64,000 nucleotides of DNA from NCBI RefSeq assembly GCF_001949145.1, contig NW_019091356.1:3993211-4057210 (forward strand). Reading direction: 5' to 3'. The position numbers were made by a program, and so were the translations under genes. Below are positions 61,301 through 64,000 of the stretch, piece by piece. The stretch comes from Acanthaster planci. Its lineage: Eukaryota; Echinodermata; Asteroidea; Valvatida; Acanthasteridae. The notes under the pieces are model-generated. The model was not told the DNA's origin. It was given only the letters and a program-made list of their open reading frames with translations, and made no database searches. Position 1 is the stretch's first letter, and every line of letters begins with the position of its first letter.

Positions 61301-62290
61301 CCCTACCCAACCTTTGCAACTGGTGCCCCGGTGGCATTTCACCTCTGACCCACCTAGCCGACGGCTGCCTGGATCTGGTGCTCGTGCGGGGCACGACCAG
61401 AGGAGAGTTCGTGCAACATCTTAGACGCCATGCCAGTGACAAAAATCAGGTGAAGTAAAAAATCAAATATAGAGGGCGCGCGGCAAAATACTAACATGTT
61501 CACTGTGTATCCAGCCCAGTAGATACAGAAACAAACTTAGCCAACTGACAGTCTTAAGAAGCTCAATAAACTTAACCGGCATATTTACCAGAGATCATGA
61601 AGGTAAATTTATATCTCCATGCTGGGATGTACTCACGAAACGAAGTTTTGACGTCATTACACAATGTCAATAATTTTGTTTTTTTTTCTTGAACATCTGC
61701 GTAGCAGAAGAGCCAAGGCTTCCTTGTTTGAAATTCTAAGCTCTTGGAGATATATTTCTTAATTGATGTTTACTTCTGGTTTGTTGGAAAGTTCGACTTT
61801 CCCTTCGTATCCGTACATCGGGCGAGGGCAGTCAGGTTCCATCCCCTCGGAGCGAACGACAAACCGTGCACAACAATTTTCGACAAGGGCCAGGGCGAAG
61901 GGGACACGACCTGTGGTGAGGAGGCCTCTCTCGAAGACGACAACGGGGGCGCTGTGCCTAGGACAGGCAAAGAGTTCTCGATGTGGAACGTTGATATGGA
62001 GCTCATGGCCTCGGTTCCCATGGAGATCAGGTAGGACGGAAGTTCGACAAACTATTTCAGATGAGCCCAAACCGACACGACTGTACAAATGAAACAATTG
62101 TTCCGTTAATCTATGGGGTGGTGTGCTATTTCAACTTGCCATGGTCACCTCTCCGTGAACTGCGTCCACCAACATTAATTCCCTTCGTCTTGCTTGCTCC
62201 TTTCTTAGGGTACATAAACAGCTTCTGACAGTTTTCGCATCTGGTATCCAAGACACAGACCACTCAGCCCGGAGCTGTAGATGCCTCTGA
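43530..62290 (+). CDS. CERKL: Ceramide kinase-like protein, complete (12 coding exons)
   Basis: CERK phosphorylates ceramide; vertebrate CERKL is a relative without proven ceramide kinase activity. Exons: 43530-43746, 46136-46369, 56703-56828, 58063-58126, 58635-58780, 59006-59080, 59684-59864, 60095-60172, 60422-60609, 61229-61449, 61792-62030, 62209-62290. All borders are GT/AG and in frame, giving 616 residues against 558 (human CERKL) and 537 (CERK). The N-terminus has a PH-like domain (LRGIFDIKSKHYDVVLE). The kinase-type domain starts near residue 151 (GGRPRKLRAFVN, then VCVGG at 216-220). The C-terminal half matches CERKL best: IRFGFSMMYGF, FVQHLRRHASDKNQFDFPFV and MWNVDMELM. CxxxCxxC at 371-378 is a CERK trait. 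The nucleotide motif GGDG is GGEE (219-222). An insert of about 60 polar residues follows CERCK. I call it CERKL or a common CERK/CERKL ancestor type. Confidence 0.93.
43747..46135 (+). other. First intron of the CERKL-like gene
   Basis: Near its start (43791-43880) there are imperfect copies of GGCTTGAGTGAGT. The acceptor follows a pyrimidine tract with nine consecutive C. Nothing else is recognised. Confidence 0.6.
46739..47101. repeat. (CCCAA)n-type repeat with assembly gap
   Basis: AACCCAACCC, AACCCAACAC and AACCTAACCC runs occur on both sides of 247 Ns (46792-47038). The gap sits wholly inside the array, so the array is at least 115 bases and probably much longer. Protein frames through it are artefacts. 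Confidence 0.9.
52880..52990. mobile_element. Possible small MITE, TTTAGACACTA ends
   Basis: TTTAGACACTATAACCTGTG at the left and ...ACACGGACGTAGTGTCTAAA at the right are inverted. The first 11 bases match exactly and most of the next nine also match. The interior is about 70 bases. Confidence 0.5.
53581..53732. mobile_element. 152-bp MITE with TATAGAGTACCGAAGTG ends
   Basis: The left end TATAGAGTACCGAAGTGAAT and right end ...CACTTCGGTACTCTATA are inverted copies, and ACGTCAC follows on both sides. TA at the outer borders is compatible with TA target duplication as in Tc1/mariner elements. The interior has CG-rich CACACGCGCGCG. Confidence 0.8.
57020..57165 (+). repeat. Purine-rich tract (~145 bp)
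   Basis: The plus strand is mostly G and A with few pyrimidine breaks (GAGGACAGGGGAGGATGG...). The long minus-strand open frame through it reflects low complexity. It lies in the third CERKL intron. Confidence 0.6.
58506..58618 (+). pseudogene. Decayed tandem copy of the CERKL GGEE exon
   Basis: The stretch aligns with the true exon 58635-58780 at an offset of about 130 bases. Twenty-six bases, beginning CAGCTTGATGCGGACCTGGT, are identical (58570-58595 against 58699-58724), and GAAACGACC is also shared. The copy has an in-frame stop, length changes and no matching splice donor, so it is dead. It carries GAA where the active-kinase motif needs a glycine codon, as the true exon does. Confidence 0.8.
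59292..59578 (-). repeat. Full-length tRNA-derived SINE
   Basis: Read on the minus strand, the head has GGTGGTGTAGTGGTTC (A box) and GGTTCAAATCCC (B box) at tRNA spacing. A body of about 200 bases follows, ending in an (ATT)n-type tail, AATAATAATAACAATAATAA. The intact order of head, body and microsatellite tail suggests a relatively complete copy. It lies in the CERKL intron before exon 59684. Confidence 0.8.
60095..60609 (+). other. CERK-type CxxxCxxC motif and polar insert (exons 8 and 9)
   Basis: The motif Cys371-Arg-Thr-Gly-Cys375-Glu-Arg-Cys378 is split by the intron 60173-60421. It corresponds to PCRAGCFVC in human CERK, where these cysteines are reported to be needed for activity, and is absent from human CERKL. 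After CERCK the exon adds about 58 residues rich in Asp, Asn, Arg and Gly, probably a disordered loop. Confidence 0.8.
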
Positions 62291-64000
62291 CGTACGTCAT
62301 CCAGTCACCATGGCAACTGCCTAGAACAAAAGCCTCACGGTCCCTCCAAATCAGACATGAACTGACTCGTTAGTAACGCTAACTATCACGTTGAGGAAAG
62401 ATACAGTCACTCTGAACAACCTGTGTTAGTTCAACAAGATAAAAGACGGCGTTACAAAACACTGATGGTTGCGTACAAAGCAACACTCACGTCTTGACAG
62501 CTGCGCGCATGTCCACCTACTTCTTGCCATTTGATTTAGTACCGGCTTGTCATAACCAGCTCGTCCCCCTTTCAAATTGGAATCTCCGCGGAGAGTGATG
62601 TGATTTTTATATTTGAAAAGCCCTCAATGTCTTCGAATGCATCTACTGACGTTGCTAGGCAACGCACAGAGGTAGCTGAGTGAAAAGTTATTATATAGCC
62701 ACGTGATATTTAGGGCCCGGGTTTTGGCACTGTGCCAAATTCTCGTTCAGCATTACAGTGATTCAAGCGGATGCGACATATAGGATCATATTCGGCGTAG
62801 CACCTGTGACCTTGACCATGGAGTTGACTCGACAATAAGACCTTATCACAATGATCCATCTAGCTGACGGACCGTTCTGGAATGGGCAGACTTTCAAAGT
62901 TGCGTTTATGAGATCTAAGCATCGATCTCAATCTGATGACACTGCAGCTTGTAAATCTGTTTCTCGAGGAGTGCATTGCCCGGCATTTAATCATGATACA
63001 TGCCTGCTGTTCAGGTGGTACCGAGGTATCGACTGATACAAAAGTTGTTCAGTGGGGTAAAGCTTTATCGATGTATTCATTTGCGTGTACGAGTTTTGGA
63101 CGTTAGATGTTAAAGGAAAAACTCGACTTTTCTTGAATCCGTTCACATCAAAATCTGACCATACCGTTTTGTTACCAACAGGAACATGATCAATGGCTGG
63201 AGCTTACTATGTTGCACATTTTCTGACTGTTTTGTCCAGTTTTACGACTTGCGCTTCCAAACTTTTGATAAATCTGTTAATTTAACTGCCCAGAGAGTGC
63301 ACACTAGTAACTGTAACCTTTGGGAAACAACCGAGGAGTGAACGATTTCATTTTAGGTGCGCTGTCAGAGTGATTTCATAGTCCTTGGTAAATGAGATTA
63401 AGTAAAGGAAAGCACGTAACTGAAATCTACAAATAAAATTTTCTCAAATTAAAAACAACGTCGGTGCCCTTTTTGAGTTTAAATTCTTCCTTTCGATTCT
63501 GCAAAAGGCTTTAATATACGGCAACTCGTCTTAACTCCGACGACGAAAGATGGGGAAGTACGCCCTCTTAAGGCGCTATACTTCTAAATTGCGGTACATC
63601 TTTAAGAGCGCCATTGAAGAGAAGTTTACTGTGACTTGTATGCCATCGATTTCTTTTCTGGAAATCAATTTGTGGCGCATATACAGAACTTACTATGATG
63701 GCCTATGATGTTCAGTTGGAAACTTATTTAGTTTCCAACTATTTTAGTTTCCTCTTAAAACTGTTTAGTTTCCAACAATGTTGCAATGTAATACAGGGAT
63801 ATAAATACAATCGCTGTGCATAAATATAATATATCCGCAGACAATGCCAGGAAACGAGTGAACGAGGTTAGCATCCGTTTGTAATTGGTTTGCCGCCACG
63901 GGAAATCATACTGCTACCAAACTTTAATAGCAATCAGATAGAGGTCTATCTCTTGGTGACCATTTTGTAAAAGCAAACCCCACTGTACGTGCGGTGTTCG
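62291..64000. other. 3' flank of the CERKL-like gene
   Basis: No further gene is recognised. AATAAA at 63432-63437 is a candidate polyadenylation signal, about 1.1 kb past the stop. TTAGTTTCCAAC recurs with variations at 63727-63775. The open frame at 62851-63036 has no recognisable family. Confidence 0.45.

Overview
The window is intron-rich animal DNA, AT-biased and full of short dispersed repeats. The genes (integrin alpha, a SWEET sugar transporter, a ceramide-kinase-like protein), the introns of a few hundred bases to several kb with GT/AG borders, and the many small inverted-repeat elements suggest an invertebrate deuterostome. An echinoderm is my best guess, because the element at 2241-2484 resembles repeats I associate with echinoderm genomes. 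Species assignment is inference.

Layout. (1) 1-23445 (+): the 3' part of an integrin alpha gene. Twenty-one coding exons (9013-23445) run from beta-propeller blade 3 through the leg domains, membrane helix and GFFRR tail. The signal peptide and first two blades must lie left of the window, so 1-9012 is read as an intron. (2) 23446-31122: the integrin 3' end, then about 2.8 kb of ~98-bp tandem satellite (25430-28180) with a ~588-bp higher-order period, then repeat-poor DNA with a DR1-type nuclear-receptor motif cluster. (3) 31123-35289 (-): a complete six-exon SLC50A1/SWEET gene of 223 codons. (4) 35290-43529: intergenic DNA with several palindromes and MITE-like elements; one or both flanking promoters probably lie here. 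(5) 43530-62290 (+): a complete 12-exon CERKL/CERK-family gene, 616 codons, with a 10.3-kb second intron that holds the only large assembly gap (46792-47038). (6) 62291-64000: 3' flank.

All exon models were built by hand: every junction listed has GT/AG borders and keeps the reading frame. This makes the three gene calls strong even without database searches. The genes are unrelated in function (adhesion, sugar transport, lipid-kinase family) and I see no sign of a cluster.

Most notable: the CERKL-like protein has lost the nucleotide-binding GGDG motif (now GGEE) and the following PAGSTN-type motif (now PVGLFN), while keeping the CERK-type CxxxCxxC motif. A decayed tandem copy of the GGEE exon lies just upstream and shares the G-to-E change. 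Two degenerate hammerhead-ribozyme-like motifs, two nuclear-receptor half-site arrays and a family of TTAA-flanked mini-elements also deserve a second look.
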